Shown here one piece after another: positions 33,659 to 42,544 of a stretch of DNA of 64,000 nt (the stretch's first letter is position 1; each line of letters begins with the position of its first letter). The position numbers and the translations under genes are program-made. The stretch is from contig DDTB01000030.1 in assembly GCA_002343985.1 (NCBI GenBank), positions 63,001 through 127,000 on the forward strand, read 5' to 3'. The notes below the pieces were generated by a model, which was given only the letters and a program-made list of their open reading frames with translations, ran no database searches and was not told the DNA's origin. Origin of the DNA: Chitinophagaceae bacterium UBA2375 (GTDB taxonomy: Bacteria > Bacteroidota > Bacteroidia > Chitinophagales > Chitinophagaceae).

Positions 33659-33829
33659 ACTTTTTAATTTATATCTATATGTAAACCTTTAGAGGTACAA
33701 GATTCAGGAGGATAAGAGTGCCCTTCAAGCCAAATAGCTGCATGGAGCCAAAAAATCAATATTGGCGCTATTCGGCTTAAATTTAGTTTGCAGGGCATGG
33801 ATACTGGCGTAAATTGCCTGATTTTTAGG

Positions 33830-34792
33830 ATGGAATTCATCAAAAAAGTCATAGGAAAGGAGCTGGAAACCTTTGAATTGAAGTTTGCCGAATCGGTCAA
33901 GAGCAAGACCCCGATGCTTGACCGCGTGATGAAGTTCATTATCAAGCGAAAAGGCAAGCAGATCAGGCCGATGTTTGTATTCTTAAGCGCCCGTTTGCAT
34001 GGCGAAGTGAATGAAAGCACTTACCGGGCCGCGGCATTGGTTGAGTTGCTGCATACCGCCACCCTGGTTCATGACGACGTGGTGGATGAATCGATGGAAC
34101 GGAGGGGCTTTTTCTCCATTAACGCCCTATGGAAGAACAAAATCGCGGTATTAGTGGGTGATTACCTGCTTTCGAAGGGCTTGCTGCTATCCACCGAACA
34201 TAATGATTTCACCCACCTGCATATATTGTCTGATGCCGTCCGGCAAATGAGCGAGGGCGAACTGCTCCAGCTCGAAAAGTCAAGGAAATTAAACCTCGAT
34301 GAGGATGTATATTTTGAGATCATCCGGAACAAAACGGCGTCCCTCCTTTCTTCAGCCTGTGGTGTAGGCGCTTTCAGTACCAGCCAGGACCAGTCTATTA
34401 CCCAAACCATGAAAAGTTTTGGAGAAAAAGTGGGTATCGCTTTTCAAATCAAAGACGATTTATTTGATTACGGTAATGAGGATGTGGGCAAACCCACCGG
34501 TAATGATATCCAGGAAAGGAAACTCACCCTGCCGTTGATTTATACACTAAACCGCGCGGATAAACCCACACGCTCACGATTAATAAACATCCTGAAAAAC
34601 GAGAATAAGAATAAGGAAAGTGTCAGATTTGTGATCAACACCGTGGAACAAAGCGGGGGCATCACATATGCACGCGAAAAAATGTTCGCATACCGTGACG
34701 AAGCCCTGGCCATCCTCCACCGTTTCCCGGAATCCCCGGTACGAAACGCCCTCGAAGAACTTGTCCGTTACACGACCGACCGCAAATATTGA
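33830..34792 (+). CDS. Polyprenyl diphosphate synthase (trans-isoprenyl transferase)
   Basis: A 320-residue all-helical prenyltransferase that extends allylic diphosphates with isopentenyl diphosphate, likely giving the side chain of menaquinone. Motifs: GKQIRPMFVFLSA, first Asp-rich LVHDDVVDESMERRG, GDYLLSKGL, LLSSACGVGA and second Asp-rich FQIKDDLFDYGNEDVGKPTGND. Start ATG 33830 is used since the frame upstream adds 14 unrelated residues. Chain length cannot be read securely, so I leave the symbol blank (ispB-like). The stop overlaps the recJ start by one base (TGATG). Confidence 0.9.
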   Translation: MEFIKKVIGKELETFELKFAESVKSKTPMLDRVMKFIIKRKGKQIRPMFVFLSARLHGEVNESTYRAAALVELLHTATLVHDDVVDESMERRGFFSINALWKNKIAVLVGDYLLSKGLLLSTEHNDFTHLHILSDAVRQMSEGELLQLEKSRKLNLDEDVYFEIIRNKTASLLSSACGVGAFSTSQDQSITQTMKSFGEKVGIAFQIKDDLFDYGNEDVGKPTGNDIQERKLTLPLIYTLNRADKPTRSRLINILKNENKNKESVRFVINTVEQSGGITYAREKMFAYRDEALAILHRFPESPVRNALEELVRYTTDRKY

Positions 34793-36501
34793 TGCCTGAA
34801 AAACGCTGGAACATATTAGCATACGACGCCCAACAGGCATCAGCGTTGCAGGCTTCACTGAAGATCAGCCCTGTCATCTGCAGGATCCTCACCCAAAGGG
34901 GCATTCATACGTACGAAGAAGCGAGACATTATTTCCGCCCTTCGCTGAACGACCTGCACAGCCCCTGGTTGATGAAAGATATGGACAAAGCCGTGCAGCG
35001 CATCGATAAGGCCATACGCGACAAAGAAAAAGTACTGGTGTTTGGCGATTATGATGTGGATGGCACCACCGCCGTGGCATCCATGTTCAGCTTTTTAAAA
35101 AACATTATCGACCCCACCCTCCTTGAATTTTACATACCCCACCGTTACCGCGAAGGATACGGAATCAGCCAGGCCGGCATTGATTACGCGAAAGCACAAG
35201 GTTTCGCCCTGGTTGTTGCGCTCGACTGCGGGATCAAATCGGTTGATTTAATCGATTACGCGTTGACGTTAGGGATAGATTTTATTATCTGTGACCATCA
35301 CCTGCCTGGACAGGAAATCCCCAAAGCTGTTGCCGTCCTGAACCCGAAACAATCTGATTGCGCTTACCCATACAAGGAACTATGCGGCTGCGGCGTAGGT
35401 TTCAAACTGATGAGCGCATTAGCTGAAACATTTAATATCTCACGGGAACGGTTATACGAATATCTTGACCTTGTCGCGACAGCCATCGCGGCCGACATTG
35501 TTCCCATGACAGGGGAAAACCGGGCCCTCGCCTATCACGGCCTCAAAAAAATCAACGAGAACCCCTGCCCCGGCATCCGTTCACTCATCAAATTAGGCGG
35601 CATACAAAAAAAACTGACCATCACCAATGTGGTGTTTGTGATCGCGCCCAGGGTGAATGCGGCCGGGAGGATGGATGACGCGCGCAAGGCAGTGGAACTG
35701 TTTATTGAACAGGACCCTGAACGTGCCCTGGACATCGCGGGCATGCTGCATGCAGATAACAGCGACCGAAAAGAAGCCGACAGCAGCATAACGGAAGAAG
35801 CGCTTGAAATCATCAGGTCAGACGAAGCACTGATCAATAGAAAATCATCCGTTCTGTTCAGGGAACATTGGCATAAAGGTGTGGTTGGTATTGTAGCTTC
35901 CCGTTTGATAGAACACTATTACAGGCCTACGGTTGTGCTGACACGCAGCGGGGATGTGCTGGCCGGCAGCGCCCGGAGTGTGCCCGGCTTTAATTTGTAC
36001 GAGGCCATCTATGCCTGCCGGGAGCATTTGCTGGGATACGGCGGGCATTTCGCAGCAGCGGGCTTATCGCTGCTCCCGGAAAACCTTGACGCGTTCAGCC
36101 GGCAATTTGAAGCAGTGGTTTCTTCCAGCATCGAAGAACGTTTATTGATTCCTGAAATTATCATCGACGCCGACATAGACCTGAAGGACATCACTACTGG
36201 TTTCTTTAAAATCCTTGAGCAGATGGAACCCTTCGGGCCGGATAATATGCGCCCGGTTTTTATTGCCCGCAAGGTGCGGAATACAGGCGGCTCCAGGGTA
36301 TTAAAAGAAGCGCACCTCCGTTTTGAGGTGCGCCAGGGAAATTCCGTAATGACAGGCATTGGTTTTAATATGGCCGGCCGTTTTCATATCCTTCAAAGCG
36401 GGAAACCAATCGACCTGGTATTTACCATCGATGAAAACGAATGGAACGGACAAGTTAACCTGCAATTAAAAGTCATCGACCTGCGGGAGTCGGCATCATG
36501 A
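34792..36501 (+). CDS. recJ: Single-stranded-DNA-specific exonuclease RecJ
   Basis: A 569-residue DHH-family nuclease, 5'-3' on single-stranded DNA, active in recombination, mismatch and base-excision repair. Motifs: VFGDYDVDGTTAVASMF, VALDCGIKSVD, IICDHHLPGQ, and in the DHHA1 domain LGYGGHFAAAGLSL. An OB-like C-terminal domain includes MEPFGPDNMRPVF. Its ATG shares a base with the upstream stop (TGATG), indicating translational coupling to the prenyl synthase. The last 6 nt overlap the convergent htpG end. Confidence 0.95.
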   Translation: MPEKRWNILAYDAQQASALQASLKISPVICRILTQRGIHTYEEARHYFRPSLNDLHSPWLMKDMDKAVQRIDKAIRDKEKVLVFGDYDVDGTTAVASMFSFLKNIIDPTLLEFYIPHRYREGYGISQAGIDYAKAQGFALVVALDCGIKSVDLIDYALTLGIDFIICDHHLPGQEIPKAVAVLNPKQSDCAYPYKELCGCGVGFKLMSALAETFNISRERLYEYLDLVATAIAADIVPMTGENRALAYHGLKKINENPCPGIRSLIKLGGIQKKLTITNVVFVIAPRVNAAGRMDDARKAVELFIEQDPERALDIAGMLHADNSDRKEADSSITEEALEIIRSDEALINRKSSVLFREHWHKGVVGIVASRLIEHYYRPTVVLTRSGDVLAGSARSVPGFNLYEAIYACREHLLGYGGHFAAAGLSLLPENLDAFSRQFEAVVSSSIEERLLIPEIIIDADIDLKDITTGFFKILEQMEPFGPDNMRPVFIARKVRNTGGSRVLKEAHLRFEVRQGNSVMTGIGFNMAGRFHILQSGKPIDLVFTIDENEWNGQVNLQLKVIDLRESAS

Positions 36502-38328
36502 CTGGTTTTTCGCCATCAGGTCAACGCTGCGGTTGATAAAAGCCGTCAGGTGGCTGCCAGAGAGCAAGCCTTGTGACAATAATGCGAGGTCGGCCAGATT
36601 ATTCACCAGCATATCCTGTTTGCCTGTATCCGTTTCCGTTAGTATGGATTTAACTATAGGATGATTGCCGTTTACCGTTAACTGCACTTCATCGGGCATT
36701 CCGGCATAAAACGATGCCATGCCACCTCCGATCGCGGCCATGTCTTTCATCCTCCTCATAAATTCAGGCCTTGTAGCCGTTACCGGGGGCGCATCGGAGC
36801 TCATACCCTTTACTTCCACATTGAGGTGCAGGCCTTCTTTCGGTTTATTGAATAATGTTTTTACCGTTTCCACTTCATCTTTGGATAAAACAGATTCAGC
36901 GGCTTCCGATGGATTGATGAGGTTTTCGGCAATATCCGCATCCACACGGGTGAACCTGGTATCGGCCCATTTCATTTCCATATTATTGATGAAAGCGGCA
37001 TCTACCAGGGTTTCCATTTTCACAACCAGGTAACCCCTTGCTGTTGCCTGGCGGATGTACGCGTCCTGCTGCACAGTATTGCTGCTATAGAGTACTACGT
37101 ATTTTCCATCCTTATCTTTCTGTGTAGCCTCCACGGCCTGTTTATACTCATCCATGGTATAGAACTTTGCAGCTTCGCCGGCATCCTGCATCACAAAAAA
37201 CTGGTTGGCTTTATCCAGGAACTTATCATCGGTCATCATGCCATACTTCACAAACAAACCGAGGCTTTCCCATTTTTCCTCAAACGATTTCCTGTCGTTA
37301 CGGAAAATTTCATCAAGCTTATCAGCCACTTTCCGGGTGATATGCGCATTGATTTTTTTGACGTTCGGATCGCCTTGTAAATAGCTCCTGCTCACATTCA
37401 GCGGAATATCCGGGCTGTCGATGACACCATGCAAAAGCATCAGGAACTCAGGGACAATATCCTTCACTTCATCGGTTACAAAAACCTGGTTGCTATAAAG
37501 CTGGATTTTGTCCTTTTGTATTTCATAACTCTGTTTGATCTTAGGGAAATACAGGATACCGGTGAGGTTGAAGGGATAATCCACATTCAGGTGTATCCAG
37601 AATAATGGCGGTTCACTGAAAGGATATAATTCTTTATAGAATTGCTGGTAATCGTCCGCGTTTAATTCGGATGGCTTTCGCGTCCAGGCTGGATTGGTGA
37701 TATTGATTTGCTTGTCTTCAAAATAAACAGGCACCGGCAGGAAACGACAGAATTTTTCGAGTACCGTGCGCACCCTGTCGGCTTCCAGGAATTCCCTGCT
37801 TTCTTCATTCAGGTGCAGTACGATGCTGGTGCCACGGTCGTCACGGGCGGTTTCCTCTATGCTATAAGAAGGGCTCCCATCACAAACCCAGCGAACCGCC
37901 TGGCTGTTCTCCCTGAAACTCTTTGTCACAATTTCCACCTGCTCACTTACCATAAAAGAACTGTAAAAGCCCAATCCGAAATGGCCGATGATATTGTTTT
38001 CGTTCTGTCCTTTGTATTTATTTAAAAATTCTTCTGCGCCGCTGAATGCTACCTGGTTGATGTATTTGTCAACTTCTTCAGCCGTCATGCCCACGCCCCG
38101 GTCTGAAATGGTTAATGTTTTTTCATCCGCGTTCACACTGATATCAATCCTGAGTTCCCCCAGTTCACCTTTGGCTTCACCGATGGATGACAGGGTTTTT
38201 AATTTCTGTGTGGCATCTACCGCATTCGATACCAGTTCGCGAAGAAAAATATCGTGTTCGCTATACAGGAATTTTTTAATGATGGGAAAAATATTCTCTG
38301 TTTGTACCCTGATCTGACCTGTTTGCAT
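36496..38328 (-). CDS. htpG: Molecular chaperone HtpG (Hsp90)
   Basis: A 610-residue cytosolic Hsp90. The GHKL ATPase domain contains LYSEHDIFLRELVSNAVDAT, ISDRGVGMTAEEVDKYINQVA, the lid GHFGLGFYSSFMV and the DDRGTSIVLHL strand. The middle domain has ILYFPKI and QVFVTDEVKDIVPEFL-type sequences with PLNVSRSYLQGD carrying the catalytic Arg. The C-terminal dimerisation domain ends LISG-like (LLSGSHLTAFINRSVD). I start at the ATG at 38328 (MQTGQIRVQ); an ATG two codons earlier (38334) is equally possible. Monocistronic in appearance. Confidence 0.96.
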   Translation of the reverse strand: MQTGQIRVQTENIFPIIKKFLYSEHDIFLRELVSNAVDATQKLKTLSSIGEAKGELGELRIDISVNADEKTLTISDRGVGMTAEEVDKYINQVAFSGAEEFLNKYKGQNENNIIGHFGLGFYSSFMVSEQVEIVTKSFRENSQAVRWVCDGSPSYSIEETARDDRGTSIVLHLNEESREFLEADRVRTVLEKFCRFLPVPVYFEDKQINITNPAWTRKPSELNADDYQQFYKELYPFSEPPLFWIHLNVDYPFNLTGILYFPKIKQSYEIQKDKIQLYSNQVFVTDEVKDIVPEFLMLLHGVIDSPDIPLNVSRSYLQGDPNVKKINAHITRKVADKLDEIFRNDRKSFEEKWESLGLFVKYGMMTDDKFLDKANQFFVMQDAGEAAKFYTMDEYKQAVEATQKDKDGKYVVLYSSNTVQQDAYIRQATARGYLVVKMETLVDAAFINNMEMKWADTRFTRVDADIAENLINPSEAAESVLSKDEVETVKTLFNKPKEGLHLNVEVKGMSSDAPPVTATRPEFMRRMKDMAAIGGGMASFYAGMPDEVQLTVNGNHPIVKSILTETDTGKQDMLVNNLADLALLSQGLLSGSHLTAFINRSVDLMAKNQS

Positions 38329-38412
38329 AGACATTTTTTTTATTGAGCATGGCAAATAAAATACCAAATTCAATTGATCTGACAGCTTGACACAGCACCA
38401 ACCATTGAGGCA

Positions 38413-38439
38413 TAAAAAAAGGCCCTGTTGCAGGGCCTT
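38413..38439 (-). terminator. Intrinsic terminator of the lamin-tail protein gene
   Basis: Perfect 9-bp stem AAGGCCCTG (38419-38427) / CAGGGCCTT (38431-38439), loop TTG, followed by a T-tract on the minus strand. It ends the TonB receptor-DUF5689-lamin-tail run, 22 nt after its last stop. Confidence 0.9.
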
Positions 38440-38460
38440 AGGGAAAATTTTTCAGTTTTA

Positions 38461-40941
38461 TTATTGTACCAGGAATGATTTCTGGATCTTGAATTCATGG
38501 TTCCTTACTTCGAGGTTGTACAAGCCCATAGGCAAGGTAGCCGGGAAGTTGAAACTTTCATCAATAAAGTTCACGGCAATAATGATATCGCGTTGGAATA
38601 CCAACTGGCCAACGCTGTTATGGATGCGAACAGAATAATGGCCGGGCTTGATGCCACTTAAAGAATAGTGGAGTATGCCGCCGCGCTGGATGGGCACGCC
38701 ATAGATGATCAATCCGCCCGGAATGGCCGGTGTAATAAATGAACGCTGGCTTCCGTAGGAAATACCACCATTGTTGACGGCATAAGCCTTATAATAGTAA
38801 ATGGTGTTTTGTACCAACCCTGTTAAGCGGCTGTTGAAGAGGCCACCGTTCAGGTTATTGGCTGGAACTTTTGTTCCAAAGCCGTTGATGAATCCATTGA
38901 TACCGCTATATTCAATGCCATAAGACGTTACATCTGAACAACCGCCGTCGAGGATTTCACCTTTAGCTTCAACAATATTCGCGGAGATAATCAGTGAATC
39001 GCCTGTCAGCAAACTCGCGGTTGAATTAATGCCCGCACCGATAGTGGCAACCAGTATGCTGCTGGCACCTGCACCGGTAACAGGGATATTCCCATTATAC
39101 AACTGCTCTACTTGAGGAGCGAATGTTACAAAGATTTCCTGGTTGAATGTTCCACCGGTTTGGGTGATTACCAATGAGTCGGTAAAAGGACCTGTGGCGC
39201 TGGATGAGAATGTAAATCCGGCCAATGGGCCTACCTGGATATTGGCAGTGCTGAGGTTAACGCCATTCAATGTAAATGAATTAGGCCCTTCTGTAGTATT
39301 CACACAAATGGTTCCAAATGCAGCCAGTGAAGTGGCGTTTAAAGATGGAGGTGGTGGCGCGGCAGTAATAAACGAACGCTGCACTCCATACACGGTTCCA
39401 CCTGCGTTGGTGATGAATGCCTTGTAATAATAAGTGGTGGCAGGAGCCAATCCGCTCAATGCGGCAGTGAAATTACCCGCGTTCAGGTTAGTTGAATTAA
39501 CCACAGTGCCATTTACAAAACCATTGATGGTACTGTATTCTACACCGTAAGCCGTTACCGCTGAACAACCAGTTCCGGTAATGCTTCCGGCAAGTGTTGC
39601 AGAGTTGGTGGTGATATTGCTGGCAGAACCTGTGGTGACGGTTCCTGCTGTGTTAACACCTTCGCCGGTTGCAGCAACTGAAACCGCAGCGCCAATTCCT
39701 CCGCCATTAATGGAAATACTTCCATTGTACGATTGAACGGCCGTTGGGTTAAAAGTTACATAAACAGTCTGGCTGAATGTACCGCCGGGTTGTGTGATGG
39801 TCAGGCTATTGCTGTAAGGGCCTGCAATGGCTGTGGCAAACTGGTAGCCAGCAAGGGGGCCTACAGTAATGTCCTGATTCGTCAGGTTGGAACCTGATAT
39901 GCTGAGGTTGTTTGGACCTGCTACTGTATTCACACACACTGAACCAAAAGCCATGGAACCTGTCGCGCTGATCACCGGGGTGGTTGGCGCTACGCCATTG
40001 CCACTAACCGATACCGTTAGTGCCGTACTGACGCCACCTCCGCTGATACTGATATTTCCAGACTGGGGCCCGGCAGATTGCGGTGTAAAGTGTACGAATA
40101 CCTGTGTAGCATTCAATGTGCCGCTTGTGAATGGTATATTGATGGATGAGAACCAGGTGATGTTATCGAGAGATACCTGGAAATTCGTACTGGGAGCTGT
40201 GATGCTGATATTACCCGGTGCGCCGGTCAGGTTTGTACCTGATACGCTGAATGATTGTGACGCTGAACTGCTTCCCACAGTTACGTTACCAAAATCATTA
40301 ACGGTTCCGGTGATGGTTAAAACCGGGGCGGGCGGCGGTGTGCCACAAATAAAAATTGGTGTAGCGGAGTTGCGTGGTGCAGGCGCTGCCAATGAAAAAT
40401 CAGAGAGGTTATTATTGGTTTCCGTACAACCACCATTGTTCCTGAAAGCTGCATCATTAACACTTAAAACTGTTGTAGGTGCAGTTTCGGAACAGTTTGC
40501 GGTACCATAACCTACCAAGTCGATAACATTGGTGGTTGGGCATCCTGTTAAAGGTGTGGTACCGTCTACCAACGCCACTTTACCGGATGTGGCCGACATG
40601 GCTATGGTAGGCGCCGCCTGGTAATCTACGGTTGGAAGCGGAGAACCATTGGTTCCGGTGCTGCTCATTTGAATCAGGAAATAACCACCTGCAGGTATTG
40701 ATACGGATGGCAATGCGCTGACACCCGTCCAGTTGGTATTGGTGGCTGATGCGTACTGAATGGACAGTCCGGCAAGGCTTTGTGAAACGCCGGAAATATT
40801 ATGCAATTCCACATAATCAGCATTCAACGGCGCGCCGGCATTACCACCCGCACCATACACCTGGCTGATCACTAATGTGGTTGACTGTGAATAGCTGACC
40901 AATGAGGCCAGTACAAACAGCAGGGTTAAAATTTTCTTCAT
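38461..40941 (-). CDS. Secreted lamin-tail/Hydin-like/FN3 protein with T9SS sorting domain
   Basis: An 826-residue secreted protein (signal peptide MKKILTLLFVLASLVSYSQ). Domains, roughly: lamin-tail domain 20-190 (LVISQVYGAGGN, DYVELHNISG, NVIDLVGYGTANCSETAP); three ~100-residue Hydin/choice-of-anchor-type beta domains (TVNDFGNVTVGSS at ~205-315; then FGSVCVNTVAGPN and FGTICVNTTEGPN copies); two FN3-like domains (YGVEYSTINGF, TTYYYKAFITNAGG and YGIEYSGINGF, TIYYYKAYAVNNGG); and a type A T9SS C-terminal domain (YSVRIHNSVGQLV, GLYNLEVRNHEFKIQKSFLVQ). It is last in the TonB receptor operon and is likely surface-bound or released. Confidence 0.88.
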   Translation of the reverse strand: MKKILTLLFVLASLVSYSQSTTLVISQVYGAGGNAGAPLNADYVELHNISGVSQSLAGLSIQYASATNTNWTGVSALPSVSIPAGGYFLIQMSSTGTNGSPLPTVDYQAAPTIAMSATSGKVALVDGTTPLTGCPTTNVIDLVGYGTANCSETAPTTVLSVNDAAFRNNGGCTETNNNLSDFSLAAPAPRNSATPIFICGTPPPAPVLTITGTVNDFGNVTVGSSSASQSFSVSGTNLTGAPGNISITAPSTNFQVSLDNITWFSSINIPFTSGTLNATQVFVHFTPQSAGPQSGNISISGGGVSTALTVSVSGNGVAPTTPVISATGSMAFGSVCVNTVAGPNNLSISGSNLTNQDITVGPLAGYQFATAIAGPYSNSLTITQPGGTFSQTVYVTFNPTAVQSYNGSISINGGGIGAAVSVAATGEGVNTAGTVTTGSASNITTNSATLAGSITGTGCSAVTAYGVEYSTINGFVNGTVVNSTNLNAGNFTAALSGLAPATTYYYKAFITNAGGTVYGVQRSFITAAPPPPSLNATSLAAFGTICVNTTEGPNSFTLNGVNLSTANIQVGPLAGFTFSSSATGPFTDSLVITQTGGTFNQEIFVTFAPQVEQLYNGNIPVTGAGASSILVATIGAGINSTASLLTGDSLIISANIVEAKGEILDGGCSDVTSYGIEYSGINGFINGFGTKVPANNLNGGLFNSRLTGLVQNTIYYYKAYAVNNGGISYGSQRSFITPAIPGGLIIYGVPIQRGGILHYSLSGIKPGHYSVRIHNSVGQLVFQRDIIIAVNFIDESFNFPATLPMGLYNLEVRNHEFKIQKSFLVQ

Positions 40942-41055
40942 GTGTCGTTGTTTGGTCTTGATTTTCCGGGCCACCGGAAAAATAGCATGAGGCTGCCTGA
41001 TGACAGCCCCATGAAAGCTCATCTCATTGTGATATAATGCAATCCTATCGTTTCC

Positions 41056-42507
41056 TTATTGTACATCCGTAAGGTTCCTGATCTGGAATTGCTTGGTTGT
41101 ATTAAAGAAACTGCAGTAGCCGGTATATGTTTTCGGTGTTGTAAAGAAATTTGAACCGGAAAACAGGGCTGAACTGCTGGTGAACATTGTCATATTACCG
41201 CTTGCATCCGTCAGGGTCTTGTTACCACTGTACGTGGCGCCTGAACCAGACATGGTTGCATTCTCAATACGCACCAGGCGGAATTCGATATGGTCAGCGG
41301 TTCCCAGAGGCGCGTTCATCGCGGTGTTGATTTCAGAAATGGTTCGTGTAACCGGCGTTACAACACGGTTAGTCGCGGAAACACCAGGCGTGGCGCTGCC
41401 GAATTGTTTTTTCAGTTCCAGCGAACCCCTGAAAACAATCAGAGAGTCGTTTGTGATATCAATATTCACCGAGTCACCTACATTATATGTAATGGTACCT
41501 CCATAATATACAAGGATGGCAGAGTTTCCATCCTGCAGTACAAATGAACCTGCTGAGATATTTCGGCTGGCTGCATCAGATATCACTACACCACCGATAG
41601 ACGCAGGCGTCGTGATTTTAATGCCTGAACCTGTGTACATCTGGCGGAGTTGCCCGATGCTCATACGTGGGGGCAGTACTGAACCGCAGCGTGGGTTATT
41701 AAATTGAACGTCGCTTGTATCGCGCACCAGTAACTGGCGGGTGGTGCCAAATACTGTGTAAATGCTGGTGATGCTGCCATTACCGGTTGGAACCTTTTTG
41801 GCTGCAAAATCAGCATACGCGCTGGTGCGGACAATTGTCTGCACATTGCTCTGGCAATTCTTGATATTCAGGTTTGTTGTGGCTTTGTACACTGAAGTAT
41901 CAGAATAGGTTTTGCTGGTATCGGCGGGAATGAATTCGTAATCGTTCAGTTTAATCAACGCATTGATATACCTGTTCTGCATATTGGTGGTCAGGTCGTT
42001 CAATGTTACTTCAATGGGCTCAACCGGATTATTCAATGAACCGCCAATCAAGTGCCTGCCCACTGAAGCGGCAGGGATACCTTCCTGTGAAGGCACTCCA
42101 TTGATATTCGCTTTTACACCCAGTTGTATGGTATTATTGTAATCGCTCAGGCATAAGTCTTTACATTTTACAAATACCCTTCTTCCAACCGGATAACTGC
42201 CATAGAGGTCGGTTGCGTCTAACAGTATTTGAATGGCCCCTGTTGTATCCTGGATAAACAGTTGCTTGTAAAAGTTTCCGCTTTTGTCGTTGGCAACAAC
42301 AACACCGGAAATGATGATATCCTGTGTAATGATATCATACGCCCTTGGTGTGGTATGTAGGGCCTTGAGGTTGGCGATGCTCATATTGGCAACGATGTTT
42401 GGATCGGCTGGACCGGGCGGCTGATCAAATGTTTTTTTACAGGCGCTCAGGCTCGCGATACCGATGATCATGGCCGCGGCTTTCATCCATTTAGAAATTG
42501 TATTCAT
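41056..42507 (-). CDS. DUF5689 lipoprotein with OB-like repeats
   Basis: A 483-residue lipoprotein (MIIGIASLSACKKTFDQP; lipobox LSAC). The body matches the DUF5689 pattern: MSIANLKALHTTPRAYDI, IIISGVVVANDKSGNFYKQLF and IQDTTGAIQILLDATDLY, with a second similar unit MSIGQLRQMYTGSGIKI then IGGVVISDAASRNISAGSFVL. These repeats look like OB-type beta barrels such as those in secreted nucleases (inference from layout). It lies 37 nt after the TonB receptor gene and 114 nt before the lamin-tail gene. I propose a surface substrate-binding role for the receptor. Confidence 0.8.
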   Translation of the reverse strand: MNTISKWMKAAAMIIGIASLSACKKTFDQPPGPADPNIVANMSIANLKALHTTPRAYDIITQDIIISGVVVANDKSGNFYKQLFIQDTTGAIQILLDATDLYGSYPVGRRVFVKCKDLCLSDYNNTIQLGVKANINGVPSQEGIPAASVGRHLIGGSLNNPVEPIEVTLNDLTTNMQNRYINALIKLNDYEFIPADTSKTYSDTSVYKATTNLNIKNCQSNVQTIVRTSAYADFAAKKVPTGNGSITSIYTVFGTTRQLLVRDTSDVQFNNPRCGSVLPPRMSIGQLRQMYTGSGIKITTPASIGGVVISDAASRNISAGSFVLQDGNSAILVYYGGTITYNVGDSVNIDITNDSLIVFRGSLELKKQFGSATPGVSATNRVVTPVTRTISEINTAMNAPLGTADHIEFRLVRIENATMSGSGATYSGNKTLTDASGNMTMFTSSSALFSGSNFFTTPKTYTGYCSFFNTTKQFQIRNLTDVQ

Positions 42508-42544
42508 GTCTTGGCTTTTATATTAAATGAGATAATGTATATGG